Positions 24,944 to 34,358 of a stretch of 64,000 nt of DNA are shown piece after piece. Position 1 is the stretch's first letter. Every line of letters starts with the position of its first letter. The stretch spans positions 182,008-246,007 of the forward strand of contig JAQUPF010000003.1 in NCBI GenBank assembly GCA_028716845.1, in the 5' to 3' direction. The notes beneath the pieces were generated by a model. The model searched no databases and was not told the DNA's origin. It saw only the letters and a list, made by a program, of their open reading frames with translations. The stretch comes from a bacterium. GTDB lineage: Bacteria > Auribacterota > Tritonobacteria > UBA1439. The translations under genes and the position numbers were made by a program.

Positions 24944-26079
24944 GTCCCATTGCCCGCCGGGGGGGACGCCGGGCCTCCCGGGGCATCCTTCGCGGCAATC
25001 CTGTCCCTGACCTTGTAGATGAGGCCGGTCAGCTCGACCGCCCTGAAGCGGCAGCTCTCCATGCAGCAGAAACAGGATATGCACTTCCGCCGGTCCAGCA
25101 CCGGCCCGTCGTCCCAGGAGATCGCCTTCACGGGGCAGATTTCGTAGCACACCTTGCACCGGGTGCATCGGTCGGGATTGAACCGCGGCGTCGTCCGCAG
25201 GAAGGGGAAGACGAATCGGTGGATGAACGGCCCCACCAGCCCGCCGATGAAGGTGCGCGGCATCCGGAACCCCGGGATCGCCTCGAGCGGCCCGTCGACG
25301 GCGATCTTCGCGAGGTCGATCTCGCCGAGCCCCCGCCGGTGCGCGACGGCGAGCATGGGAACGGACTCGGGCCTGACGCCCATCATGTGCGCCATCACCG
25401 CGTCGAGGCTGACGGCGTTGTCCGAGGCGATGATCTTTCCCGCGTCGAGGAGGCGGCCCCCCGAGGGGCCGTTGCCGTCCATGCACACCACCCCGTCCAT
25501 GATCGAGAGGTCGGGGGGGCGCAGCGCATAGACGTCGACCACGATCTCGCTGAACCGACGCAGCGTGACGGCGAGGGAGTGGAGGAGCGCCTTCTCGGTG
25601 CCGACGATGTAGCCGTAGGTGTTCTTCACCGCCCCCGTGATCATGGTGAGGGCGTGCGTCTTGAACTTCGGGACCGAAACGAGGAGGTCGCAGTCGAGGA
25701 TCTCCCCGGAAACGGCGATCTCGTCCACGAATGTCGAGTTGATCTTCACCCTCGCCGGATTCCTTCCGATGTTCACGTAGGCGCCGTCGGCGGCGGCGAG
25801 GAGCCCGCAGGCCCTGAAGCTCCGCTCGTTCTCCGCATAGCCGCGGAGGCCGGGGTTGTCGCCCACCATCACGCGGGCCCCGCGCGCCCGCAGGGAACGC
25901 ACGAGCGCACCGATGACCGACGGGTGGGTCGTGACGCCCGCGTCCGCCGTCCACGGCCCGAGGACGTTCGGCTTGACGAGCACGCTCGCCCCCTTCCACG
26001 CCTTCGGGAAGGCCTCGAGGATCTCTTCGACGGGGCCCGCGACGTCGTCGTACCGGGCGTTTCGTATCATCACCCTCAT
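24940..26079 (-). CDS. DUF362 domain protein with two C-terminal [4Fe-4S] motifs
   Basis: A 379-residue protein. Residues ~1-290 match DUF362: VLVKPNVLGPWTADAGVTTHP, VMVGDNPGLRGYAEN, LLVSVPKFKTHALTMITGAVKN and GVVCMDGNGPSGG are its landmarks. The C-terminus carries a bacterial ferredoxin pair: CTRCKVCYEICP and CISCFCCMESC, each CxxCxxCxxxC. Such proteins are thought to be iron-sulfur redox proteins; the reaction of DUF362 is unknown. The ATG at 26,079 overlaps the GT-C stop by 4 bp. In this operon it is the most obvious electron donor for the two radical SAM enzymes downstream. Confidence 0.88.
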   Translation of the reverse strand: MRVMIRNARYDDVAGPVEEILEAFPKAWKGASVLVKPNVLGPWTADAGVTTHPSVIGALVRSLRARGARVMVGDNPGLRGYAENERSFRACGLLAAADGAYVNIGRNPARVKINSTFVDEIAVSGEILDCDLLVSVPKFKTHALTMITGAVKNTYGYIVGTEKALLHSLAVTLRRFSEIVVDVYALRPPDLSIMDGVVCMDGNGPSGGRLLDAGKIIASDNAVSLDAVMAHMMGVRPESVPMLAVAHRRGLGEIDLAKIAVDGPLEAIPGFRMPRTFIGGLVGPFIHRFVFPFLRTTPRFNPDRCTRCKVCYEICPVKAISWDDGPVLDRRKCISCFCCMESCRFRAVELTGLIYKVRDRIAAKDAPGGPASPPAGNGT

Positions 26080-27749
26080 TCGACCCGAACCTCCCTCTCC
26101 CCCGCCGGCCAGAAGAGCGGCTCCCGCCGGGGCCCGTCCCTCCTTTGGAGAACGGCCACGCCGTGGCCCTCGATCCACCACGGGGGATCAGTGTACCACG
26201 GCCCGAAGACCGCCGCGATTGAGAAATGCTCCTCGATGTAGCCGCTCAGGAGGAAGCAGCAGACGACGCCGAAGCCGTCGCCTTTCCCGGGCTCCGTGCT
26301 CCGGTACATGTTGGAGAGGACGGCCCATCGCACGTTCCGCCGCTCCATCGCCTCGATGATCTCCCGCTCCTGCTCCACGGTGGGGTGGCTGAAGAAGAAT
26401 ATCTCCTGTTGGCGGATGGCGCTGTCGCGTCCGCTCAGGAAGCAGTAGAGCGTGTCGCAGGGGAACGCCACGATCTTCTCATCCTCCCCGACATTCCACA
26501 TCAGGTAATCGACGGCTCCATGAACGGCCTCCATCCATTCCAGCGGGTTGTTCAGGTACACCCCTCCCCGCTCGAAGCCGAGGTACCGCTCCGGGACCTT
26601 CCGGGCCCCGACCGCCCGGGCATCCCTCATGAAGCTGGTCGCCGCGCACGCGAGGATGACCGCCGCGACGCCGTACCGGACCGCGCGGGGGAGTCCGCGC
26701 GTCCCCGCGTGGACGGCGAGGACGCAGAGGAGCAGGATCGGGGGGAAGGCCCAGATGAGCTGGTAGTAGATGGCGTAGACGTTGATGAAATACTCATGGA
26801 TCGAGAAGAGCGCCACGATCGCGAGGGATATCATCGCGGCGCCGAGTTCGTCCCGGGTCGTTCCGAGGCGCCGGTCGCGGGCGATCAGGAGGATCGACCG
26901 TGCGAGGCAGACCAGGGCCAGGCAGGCGAGGAGCGGGTAGCGCCAGTCCGACGCGAGCACCTCCGCGAGGTACGCGGCGATGCCGCGGACGGGTCGGAGG
27001 ATCGACGGCGTCATCGGTCGGCGCTCGTTGCCGAAGGGGAACGACTGGAGCCGGAGGACAGTGGGCAGCCCTCGTGTGAACGGCAGGTAGGAGATGGTGA
27101 GCCCCGCCATGAAGAGCGCGGTGAGCTTCACGTACCGGCGCATCCCCCTCGCGATGCCGCGCCGGCCCTCGCGCAGGAGATCGGCGGCGGCGACTGACAG
27201 GAGCAGCGCGCAGAACATGGTCGGCCCGATGTTGAATTTGACCAGGCCGCCCGCCACTAGGGCGCCGGTCGCGAGGAGGAGGGGGGTCCGCCCCGGCCGC
27301 CTGATAAAACGGAACAGGAAGCAGACGGCGAGGAGGACGCAGACGACGCCGCCCGTGTACATGTATGTGTGGGGGAAATCGGGGTAGTACACCCAGAAGA
27401 CGGCCGCGGCGACGACGGCGCAGGCCGACGAGGTGAACGGCAGCGCGGCGAGGAAGACGAGCACGCCGCAGAGGAGGATGAGGGCCTGCTGTCCGATCAA
27501 CGCGCTCCGCGCGCTGATCCCAAGCAGCCGGTAGGAGAGGGCGTAGTAGTACGGCATGATCGGGCCGTATATCCACCAGTAGTCGCGGTACACCATGTCG
27601 CCATCGAGCGTCTTCTTGGAGGCGTAGAGGTCCCGGCCGCGGTCGCACTGGTCAAAGACCTCCTGGTAATCCGTGTAGGGAGCCAGGAGCACCGTGCCGA
27701 CGACGACGGCGAGGCCGATCGCCCCGAGCGTCTTGCCCGCATTCCTCAC
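26076..27749 (-). CDS. GT-C-like membrane glycosyltransferase
   Basis: A 557-residue membrane protein with about ten hydrophobic segments over the first ~380 residues. The first external loop reads YTDYQEVFDQCDRGRDLYA, acidic as in GT-C enzymes. VYRDYWWIYGPIMPYYYALSY follows. The soluble C-terminal ~180 residues include VAFPCDTLYCFLSGR and VRWAVLSNMYR, resembling the extracytoplasmic tails of other GT-C-like proteins in this window. The start is GTG 27,749, overlapping the SGNH stop (GTGA). It probably uses a lipid-linked sugar; the acceptor is unknown. Confidence 0.75.
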   Translation of the reverse strand: MRNAGKTLGAIGLAVVVGTVLLAPYTDYQEVFDQCDRGRDLYASKKTLDGDMVYRDYWWIYGPIMPYYYALSYRLLGISARSALIGQQALILLCGVLVFLAALPFTSSACAVVAAAVFWVYYPDFPHTYMYTGGVVCVLLAVCFLFRFIRRPGRTPLLLATGALVAGGLVKFNIGPTMFCALLLSVAAADLLREGRRGIARGMRRYVKLTALFMAGLTISYLPFTRGLPTVLRLQSFPFGNERRPMTPSILRPVRGIAAYLAEVLASDWRYPLLACLALVCLARSILLIARDRRLGTTRDELGAAMISLAIVALFSIHEYFINVYAIYYQLIWAFPPILLLCVLAVHAGTRGLPRAVRYGVAAVILACAATSFMRDARAVGARKVPERYLGFERGGVYLNNPLEWMEAVHGAVDYLMWNVGEDEKIVAFPCDTLYCFLSGRDSAIRQQEIFFFSHPTVEQEREIIEAMERRNVRWAVLSNMYRSTEPGKGDGFGVVCCFLLSGYIEEHFSIAAVFGPWYTDPPWWIEGHGVAVLQRRDGPRREPLFWPAGEREVRVE

Positions 27750-28984
27750 GGTTGCCCCGCCCTCCCGCACGGGCCCTGAACAAGCCCCCATGCCTGCAGC
27801 GCGCGCGCGATGCCGTCGGCCACGACACTGTTGCCGTGCCCGTTGTAGTGGCCGTCGGGGGTAAACAAGTCTTCCGGCGCACGCGCCTGGAAGTCATCCA
27901 TCAGATCGATATACCTGATCCCGTTCGACCGCATGAAGTCCAGGAGCGGCTCGTACCGCGCCGGGCCCTCCCCCCGACGCCGCGTCTCGATGTCGGAGAA
28001 CTGGGGGAACACGAGCACGACGGGGACGGCCCCGTCACGGACGACCTCCCCCGTCCATCCGAGGAGCAGCGCCTCGAGAATCCTGTACGCCTCGGAACCG
28101 GTGTTGTAGCGGCCGTCCGGACCCGCTATGTTGAGCAGTCGGTAATCGCTCCGCTTCCAGTCATACAGGTGATACGTGAAGAATGCAAGGCGGGCGAGCG
28201 GGGAACGGCGGATGAACGGAGACGGTCGATGGTACTGGCTCGGCCTGTAGAGGTTGTCGTGCCGGCCGAGGCGCTCCTGGAGAGCGGTATCCTCGTTGAG
28301 CGCCAGCAGCGCCGCCAGATCATGCTCGTCCCTCAGGGGATTCGGTATCAGTTCCAGTTCTCCGTCCACGAGCATGAAGCGCGGCTTCACGAGGGGGGCG
28401 TTCGCAGGGTCCGCGTACGGCCTGAACACATTGACGAGCCGCCAGATGTTCTCCGTCATGTACCCGATGAGCACGATATCAGGATGGTGCTCCCTCCCCT
28501 CATGAACGTACCTGAGATACGCCTGGTCGGGGCCGTAGGCGGTGACGCCGAAATTCAGCACCTCGACGCCCGGGCACGACTCCTCGAGGAACCACCCCCA
28601 TGTGAGCGCGTTCGGAACGACGCACTGCGTGAACGAATCGCCGAAGGCCGCGATCCGTGTGATCCCCGCCGGGGGCCGCCCGCCGTACTCCCGCGTCGCG
28701 ACGATGCCCGCGGCGTTTGTGTGCTGCTCCCCCGCGCGATGATTCGCCCGGAGTTTCCACCCGAGGAGGGGGTCGAACACGATCATGCTCGTCCCGTACC
28801 CCCCGCGTCCGAGGAGGACGCGGAGCTCCTCTATCCGCTCCGCATCCAGCACCGGCGTCCCGAATCCCAACGCGTATCCCCGCACGACGCTGAAGACGTG
28901 CAGCGCGGCCAGCGCCATGAGCTCGGCGGCGCAGTAGAGGAGAACGATGACAAGGATTGAGAACGCGACGCGCCTCGCCCTCAT
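27746..28984 (-). CDS. Membrane-anchored SGNH/GDSL hydrolase-family protein
   Basis: A 412-residue protein. Residues ~5-30 are a signal anchor (VAFSILVIVLLYCAAELMALA). The SGNH fold starts at ITRIAAFGDSFTQC (block I, catalytic Ser). VLNFGVTAYGPDQAYLRY resembles block II/III, and TPDGHYNGHGNSVVA carries the block V Asp and His. Proteins like this attach or remove acyl groups on glycans (compare AlgX/AlgJ/PatB types) in the periplasm. The ATG at 28,984 is preferred to a GTG 33 bp upstream because AGGA lies before it and the anchor begins at once. It heads the seven-gene operon; GATAAT (29,041-29,046, minus strand) is a candidate -10. Confidence 0.8.
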   Translation of the reverse strand: MRARRVAFSILVIVLLYCAAELMALAALHVFSVVRGYALGFGTPVLDAERIEELRVLLGRGGYGTSMIVFDPLLGWKLRANHRAGEQHTNAAGIVATREYGGRPPAGITRIAAFGDSFTQCVVPNALTWGWFLEESCPGVEVLNFGVTAYGPDQAYLRYVHEGREHHPDIVLIGYMTENIWRLVNVFRPYADPANAPLVKPRFMLVDGELELIPNPLRDEHDLAALLALNEDTALQERLGRHDNLYRPSQYHRPSPFIRRSPLARLAFFTYHLYDWKRSDYRLLNIAGPDGRYNTGSEAYRILEALLLGWTGEVVRDGAVPVVLVFPQFSDIETRRRGEGPARYEPLLDFMRSNGIRYIDLMDDFQARAPEDLFTPDGHYNGHGNSVVADGIARALQAWGLVQGPCGRAGQP

Positions 28985-29204
28985 CGGGGGATGATTCCTG
29001 CCGGTATTCCCGTACACCGGGTGGGTTCCGTGACGCGGCCATTATCGAGCAGGCGCGCACGCCTGTCAATGTCAACATCCCCCGCGCGAGGGCGGGCACA
29101 TACGTCTTGAAATGCGGCATCGCGTGTAGTACCGTGATGCGCGCGGGGCGGCGGTCCCTCCTCCTCACCGGAGGAGACGCCGTTCCGCCCGCGGGAGGAG
29201 GCCC
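28985..29204. promoter_or_regulatory. Divergent promoter region
   Basis: This 220-bp gap lies between the minus-strand SGNH operon and the plus-strand GT2 gene. On the minus strand GATAAT at 29,046-29,041 is a plausible -10 about 57 bp before the ATG at 28,984. On the plus strand a strong Shine-Dalgarno (GGGAGGAGG, 29,193-29,201) sits before the TTG start; no convincing plus-strand -10 was found. Confidence 0.35.
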
Positions 29205-30380
29205 TTGAACAGTCAATCAGGAGGGGGGGGTGAGGTGGAGGTCTCCGCGGTCATGCCCTGCCGCAACGAGGAGGAGACGGTCGGGACGTGCGTCCGCAAG
29301 GCGGCGGAGGCCATCAGGCGGCTCGGCCTGCGGGGCGAGGTCGTCGTCGTGGACAACGGCTCGACCGACCGGTCCGCCGGGGTCGCCGCGGCCGCCGGGG
29401 CGCGGGTCGTCCGGGAGCCGGTGCGGGGGTACGGGAGCGCCTACCTGCGCGGCCTCGACGAGGCGCGGGGCCGGTACATCGTGATGGCGGATTCGGACGA
29501 CAGCTACGACTGGTCCGACATCGGGCGCTTCATCGAGCCCCTCCGCCGGGGCAGGGACATGGTCATGGGTTCCCGATTCAAGGGGACCATCATGCCGGGC
29601 GCGATGCCGTGGCTCCACCGGCACGTCGGCAATCCAATCCTCTCGTGGATCCTGCGGCTCTTCTTCGGCGGCCGCGTCTCCGACGCCCACTGCGGGATGC
29701 GCGCCCTCACGAGGGACGCCTTCCGGCGGCTGGGGCTGAAGACCGTCGGCATGGAGTTCGCCTCAGAGATGGTCGTCAAGGCGTGCAAGGCGAAGCTCGA
29801 CATCGAGGAGATTCCGATCACGCTGCACCCCGACGGCCGGAGCGGCAGGCCGCACCTCAGGACGTTCAGGGACGGCTACCGGCACCTCCGCTTCATGCTC
29901 ATGTGCAGTCCCACCTACCTCTTCTTCATCCCCGGGGCGATCCTCATGCTCCTCGGCTTCGTGCCGCTCATCGTCCTCCTGCGGGGCGTGGTGTGGATCG
30001 GGGGCCACGGCTACGGGACGCACTTCTCCCTCGCCGGCATGGTCTTCGTGACCCTCGGCTTCCAGATCATCATCCTCGGCCTCTACGCGAAGACCTACTC
30101 CCATGAGGCGCAGTTCGAGGACGATGCCCGCTTCATCAACCGGTTCTACAAGCACTTCAGCCTCGAGCGGGGACTGCTCCTCGGCGCCCTCGTCTTCCTC
30201 GCCGGGCTCGGCATCGACGCCTACGTGCTCTACGTCGCGGTGCAGGCCCGGTTCAGCATCACGATCGCCGAGCTCAACAAGGCCGTCCTCGCGGCCACGT
30301 TCATGATCATGGGCGTGCAGATCTTCTTCTCATCGTTCTTCCTCAGCATTCTCGACATGAAGCGGAGGGGCCAGCTCTGA
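29205..30380 (+). CDS. Family 2 glycosyltransferase with C-terminal membrane segments
   Basis: A 391-residue GT2. VSAVMPCRNEEETVGTCV opens the domain, VVVDNGSTDRSAG is the first acidic motif, and MADSDDSYDW supplies the metal-binding Asp residues. The C-terminal ~160 residues contain four hydrophobic segments (LFFIPGAILMLLGFVPLIVLL and others), so it is membrane-tethered like polyprenyl-phosphate sugar synthases. TTG at 29,205 is the start, with GGGAGGAGG well placed. A G8 tract (29,223-29,230) lies six codons in; a 1-nt change would abolish the protein, so this is a possible on/off switch. Its stop overlaps the CTG start of the next gene. Confidence 0.82.
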   Translation: MNSQSGGGGEVEVSAVMPCRNEEETVGTCVRKAAEAIRRLGLRGEVVVVDNGSTDRSAGVAAAAGARVVREPVRGYGSAYLRGLDEARGRYIVMADSDDSYDWSDIGRFIEPLRRGRDMVMGSRFKGTIMPGAMPWLHRHVGNPILSWILRLFFGGRVSDAHCGMRALTRDAFRRLGLKTVGMEFASEMVVKACKAKLDIEEIPITLHPDGRSGRPHLRTFRDGYRHLRFMLMCSPTYLFFIPGAILMLLGFVPLIVLLRGVVWIGGHGYGTHFSLAGMVFVTLGFQIIILGLYAKTYSHEAQFEDDARFINRFYKHFSLERGLLLGALVFLAGLGIDAYVLYVAVQARFSITIAELNKAVLAATFMIMGVQIFFSSFFLSILDMKRRGQL

Positions 30381-31864
30381 AGGTCCTGGTTCTCAACCCG
30401 CCCTTCCATCCGAGGTTTTCCCGCTCGCAGCGCAGCCCCGCGGTCACGAAGGGGGGTACCCTCTACTACCCGTTCTGGCTCGCCGCCGCGGCCGGCCTCC
30501 TCGAACGCGACGGATTCGGCGTCACGCTGATCGACGCCCCCGCCCGCGGCCTCGCGCGCGGCGTGGTCGTCGGCGAGGCGTCGCGCCTCTCCCCCCGGCT
30601 GGTAGTCTGCGACACGAGCACGCCGAGCATCCACAACGACGCGGCGGTGTGCGCGGATCTCAGGCGCGTCCTCCCGGGGAGCTTCATTGTCCTCGTGGGG
30701 ACGCACCCGACCGCCCTCCCGGAGGAGACGCTCGGCCTGAGCAACGGCGCCGACGCCGTCGCCGTCGGCGAGTACGACATGACCCTCCTCGACCTCGCCC
30801 GGTGCCTCCGGGACGACGGGGATCCCTCGTCGGTGGCGGGGCTCGTCCTCCGGCGCGGCGATTCCTTCGTCCGGACCGCCGCCCGCCCGCTCATCGAGGA
30901 CCTCGACTCCCTCCCCTTCGTCAGCGAGACCTACCGGCGGCACCTGCGCATCCGCGATTACTACTTCGCCGCCGCCGACTACCCGGTCGTCCAGATCATC
31001 AGCGCGCGCGGTTGCCCCCAGCGGTGCTTCTTCTGCGTCTACCCGCAGACGTTCCACGGCAGGCGCTTCAGGCCGAGGAGCCCGGCGAACGTCGCGGCCG
31101 AGTTCGCCTTCATCGCCGAGCACTTCCCCGAGGCGAGGGAGATCGGCATCGAGGACGACACCTTCACCGTGGACAGGGCGAGGGCCCATGAATTCTGCCG
31201 GCTCCTCGCGGTGGGCGGCAACCGCATCAAATGGTACACGAACGTCCGGGCCGACGTGGACTACGAGACGCTCGCCGCCATGCGCGCCGCCGGCTGCCGC
31301 CTCGTGACCGTCGGCTTCGAGAGCGGGAGCCAGGAGGTCCTGAACCGGATGAAGAAGGGGCTGAGCCTGGAGCAGTCCCGGGCATTCATGGAGAACGCGC
31401 GGCGCGCCGGGATCCTCGTCCACGGCTGCATCATGGTCGGGAACCCCGGCGAGACGCGGGAGACGATGGATGAGAGCCTCCGCCTCGCGAAGCGCCTCGC
31501 CTGCGACAGCTTCCAGTTCTACCCGCTCATCGTCTATCCGGGGACGGAGGCGTACGAATGGGCGAAGGCGCACGGCTACCTGCTGACCGAGGACTACTCG
31601 AAGTGGCTGGGCCCCTCGCGCTCGCACGCGAGCCCCCTCTCCCTCCCCGGCCTCCCGATGGAGGAGATGGAGCGCTTCTGCGAACGGGCCTACAGGTCGT
31701 ACCATTTCAGGCCCGCCTACCTCCTCCGGAAAGCGTTCCAGTCCGTCACCCGTCCGACCGAGGGGCGGCGGAACCTCCGGTCCGCCGGGCGGTACCTGCG
31801 CTATCTCGCACGCTCATTTGCCGCCCGTGCGCGCGCGGTCCGGAACCGGGGCATATCGCGATGA
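30377..31864 (+). CDS. B12-binding domain-containing radical SAM protein (apparent CTG start)
   Basis: A 495-residue protein. The first strand KVLVLNPPFHPRF and the GTHPTALPEETL segment belong to the B12 fold. Cluster Cys are 213, 217 and 220 in ARGCPQRCFFC, and TVGFESGSQEVL marks the barrel. The tail AYRSYHFRPAYLLRKAF carries the shared C-terminal motif. No ATG, GTG or TTG precedes the first strand. CTG at 30,377 gives exactly the expected N-terminus, overlaps the GT2 stop by 4 bp (CTGA) and has GGAGGGG six bases upstream. The next GTG (30,563) would delete the first 62 residues of the fold. The 3' end overlaps a GT2 gene (ATGA). Confidence 0.83.
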   Translation: MKVLVLNPPFHPRFSRSQRSPAVTKGGTLYYPFWLAAAAGLLERDGFGVTLIDAPARGLARGVVVGEASRLSPRLVVCDTSTPSIHNDAAVCADLRRVLPGSFIVLVGTHPTALPEETLGLSNGADAVAVGEYDMTLLDLARCLRDDGDPSSVAGLVLRRGDSFVRTAARPLIEDLDSLPFVSETYRRHLRIRDYYFAAADYPVVQIISARGCPQRCFFCVYPQTFHGRRFRPRSPANVAAEFAFIAEHFPEAREIGIEDDTFTVDRARAHEFCRLLAVGGNRIKWYTNVRADVDYETLAAMRAAGCRLVTVGFESGSQEVLNRMKKGLSLEQSRAFMENARRAGILVHGCIMVGNPGETRETMDESLRLAKRLACDSFQFYPLIVYPGTEAYEWAKAHGYLLTEDYSKWLGPSRSHASPLSLPGLPMEEMERFCERAYRSYHFRPAYLLRKAFQSVTRPTEGRRNLRSAGRYLRYLARSFAARARAVRNRGISR

Positions 31865-32898
31865 AACCAGGCGGGGGGGCGCCGGCCATATCAGTCATCG
31901 TCGTCTGCCGCAACGAAAGGGAGAACATCGCCGCGTGCCTCGATTCCCTCCTGGGGCAGGAGATCGACGCCGCCTTCGAGGTCATCGTCTCGGACGGCCG
32001 GTCGACCGACGGGACGCTCGAGGTCGCGCGCGAATACGAGCGGCGCCACCCCTCCGTCAGGGTGGTCGTCGAGCCGAGGCGCGGGACCGCAGCCGGGAGG
32101 AACGCGGGGGTGCGCGCCGCGCGCGCCGGCCTCATCGCCTTCCTGGACGCCGATTGCACCGCCCCGCCGGGGTGGCTCGCCGCCCTCCGGGACGCCTTCC
32201 GGAAGGCGCGGGAGCGGGATCCGGCGGTCGCCGCCGTCGGAGGTCCGAGCCATATACCGGAGCGGAGCACGCCCTTCGCGGAGGCGCTCAGGATCGCCCT
32301 GGACACCTGGCTCGGGAGCGCCGGGAGGGTCACCGGGAAGATCCATGCGCGCGAGCGCTACGTGGAGGATCTTCCGTCGTTGAATGTGATGTACGAGAAA
32401 CGTCTCTTCGAAGAGATCGGCCCGTTCGACGACACGCTTCTGAACGAGGGAGAGGACGCGGATTTCTCCTACAGGATACTCAGATCAGGGAGGAAGCTCC
32501 TCTACTCGCCGCTGCCGGGGGTCCGCCACAAATACCGGCCCGATCCGCGATCGTGGTTCAACAACATGCGCCGGTACGGCAGGGCGCGCGCGAGACTCAT
32601 CATGCGGCAACCCGCCATGCTCAACTTCCAGTACCTCGCACCGCTCCTCCTCACGGCCGGCATCATCCTCTCCCCCCTCGGCCTCCTCTGGCGGCCATTC
32701 CTCCTCCCCCTCGGCTACTTTCCCGCTGTCTTGTTCGCGAGCTGCCGGGAGGGGATCCGACGGGGGAGGCCGCGGCTTATTCCGCACATCTTCGCCGCCT
32801 TCTGCCTCACCCACCTCGGCTACGGCGCGGGCGAACTGGAGGGGGTGGCGAAAGCCGTCGCGCGGGGGCGCGGGCGGATCAACCGTCGCGCGGGATGA
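31861..32898 (+). CDS. Family 2 glycosyltransferase with C-terminal membrane segments
   Basis: A 345-residue GT2. ISVIVVCRNERENIAACL and VIVSDGRSTDGTLEV form the nucleotide-sugar site, FLDADCTAPPGWLAAL carries the DxD, and LLNEGEDADFSYRI holds the catalytic-base ED motif. Two or three hydrophobic segments (LLLTAGIILSPLGLLW and following) anchor it in the membrane. The layout resembles rhamnosyl- or hyaluronan-synthase-type transferases that extend lipid-linked glycans. The ATG at 31,861 overlaps the upstream stop. The last 20 bp overlap the convergent gene at 32,879. Confidence 0.83.
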   Translation: MKPGGGAPAISVIVVCRNERENIAACLDSLLGQEIDAAFEVIVSDGRSTDGTLEVAREYERRHPSVRVVVEPRRGTAAGRNAGVRAARAGLIAFLDADCTAPPGWLAALRDAFRKARERDPAVAAVGGPSHIPERSTPFAEALRIALDTWLGSAGRVTGKIHARERYVEDLPSLNVMYEKRLFEEIGPFDDTLLNEGEDADFSYRILRSGRKLLYSPLPGVRHKYRPDPRSWFNNMRRYGRARARLIMRQPAMLNFQYLAPLLLTAGIILSPLGLLWRPFLLPLGYFPAVLFASCREGIRRGRPRLIPHIFAAFCLTHLGYGAGELEGVAKAVARGRGRINRRAG

Positions 32899-34330
32899 GG
32901 TCGTACAGGCCGAAAGGCCCGTCCACCTCGATCACCCTGTATCTCGTTCGCATCTCCTCCAGTTCGCGCTCGTTCCGCGAGTAGAACAGGAAGCGGCCTG
33001 ATTCCGGCATGCGCCGTGCGGGGAGGATGCGGACGGCAGGCGGCGCGATGAAAATCAGATCCAGCGTTGGTTTCGTCTGCAGGGCATAGATGGTGTCCCT
33101 CCCTTTCAGGGCGCGGCGGATCGATTGTTGAATCTCCCGTTTCTCCCGGAAGGACTTTGCATAGAATTCATTGTAGATCCACATCCGGTCCTTGCATGGG
33201 AACCGCGTATAGAGATCCGCCCTGAGCGGGAACGGCACGATGAGGGCGAGGATGAGCACCCTCCTGAGACCGGCAAAGAGCGCAGGATGCAGGGTGAGCG
33301 CGATGATCAGTCCGACCACAAACGAGTCCCAGCGCTCCGCCGACATCGGCTCGAATATATAGAGGAATCCCAGGCAGGTCAGCCCGAAGCAGCCGGGATA
33401 GGATCCCCGCCGGGCGAGCAGGAGAAGGTAGGCGACGCAGAGCGCCACCATCGCGATGCCGATCGCGAGGGCGGCCGCCCCCCGCCCGAGGTTCAGCACC
33501 ACGAAGGTGTAGGCCCCCAGGAAGTAAACCCGCGTCCACTGGAGGAGATTCCCGTCGAACGAGAGGATCATGTCGGGCCGCAGATACCCGTACGGCTCGA
33601 TCCGCACGCCGGCGAGGATGATGAACAGGAGCAGCGAGAGGACGGGCACGGCGCAGCACCACATCAAGTTCCGGCGGAACGACAACATGAGCGCGGCCCG
33701 AAGCCCCGGATCCGCGGCCCGGCGCATGCCGCGGAGCGTCGACACGGTGATGTACAGCGCCTGGGAACCGACCAGGAGCAGGAACGGGTTCAGGTGGATC
33801 AGGGAGACGGTATTGATGAGCGCGACGAGGGAACGGCGCCCGGTCCGGGGATCCGACACGAGCCGGACGAACGCCGTGATGCCCCATATGTAGATGGCGT
33901 GGTGCAGGAGGTTCTCCTCCGCCCGCGCGGCGACGTCGATCGTGGCCTGGGCGCAGAGATACAGGATCATGGCAATCGCCCGCTGCCTCCAGGGCACGCC
34001 GAGGAGGCCGAGGGCGCACGCGAACGAGAACAGGTTGAACAGAAGGGCCCCGGCGACGACGAGCAGAAAGCCGAGCTTCCCGCTCAGGCCGAGGCGCACG
34101 GATCCGACCACCGCCATCTGGAGGAACTCGTGGATGTACGGGTGGGCGATATCCCTGAAATGCCGGTCGCCGAAAATCGAACCGCGGATGATTTCCACCG
34201 TGTCATAATCGGAGATGGGTACATGGAAGATGAGGGTGAGATGGAATGCGTAGAGCGCCGCGATGATGATGAACGCGACGATCAACATGCGATCGATATG
34301 GGACCCCGCGCCGCGGTTTCGATTCGTCAT
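32879..34330 (-). CDS. Polytopic membrane protein, GT-C-like
   Basis: A 483-residue protein with about ten hydrophobic segments across residues 15-370 and a soluble C-terminal ~110 residues (KDRMWIYNEFYAKSF, RDTIYALQTKPTLDL). The first loop HVPISDYDTVEIIRG contains the acidic pair typical of GT-C enzymes (SDYD), followed by HPYIHEFLQM. I recognise no specific family. It is a lone minus-strand gene tail-to-tail with the GT2 gene, overlapping it by 20 bp. Its promoter is probably the extended -10 GGTATACT (34,359-34,364 core). Confidence 0.65.
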   Translation of the reverse strand: MTNRNRGAGSHIDRMLIVAFIIIAALYAFHLTLIFHVPISDYDTVEIIRGSIFGDRHFRDIAHPYIHEFLQMAVVGSVRLGLSGKLGFLLVVAGALLFNLFSFACALGLLGVPWRQRAIAMILYLCAQATIDVAARAEENLLHHAIYIWGITAFVRLVSDPRTGRRSLVALINTVSLIHLNPFLLLVGSQALYITVSTLRGMRRAADPGLRAALMLSFRRNLMWCCAVPVLSLLLFIILAGVRIEPYGYLRPDMILSFDGNLLQWTRVYFLGAYTFVVLNLGRGAAALAIGIAMVALCVAYLLLLARRGSYPGCFGLTCLGFLYIFEPMSAERWDSFVVGLIIALTLHPALFAGLRRVLILALIVPFPLRADLYTRFPCKDRMWIYNEFYAKSFREKREIQQSIRRALKGRDTIYALQTKPTLDLIFIAPPAVRILPARRMPESGRFLFYSRNERELEEMRTRYRVIEVDGPFGLYDLIPRDG

Positions 34331-34358
34331 CGCTCACCACCCGCCGTGATGGGACGGC

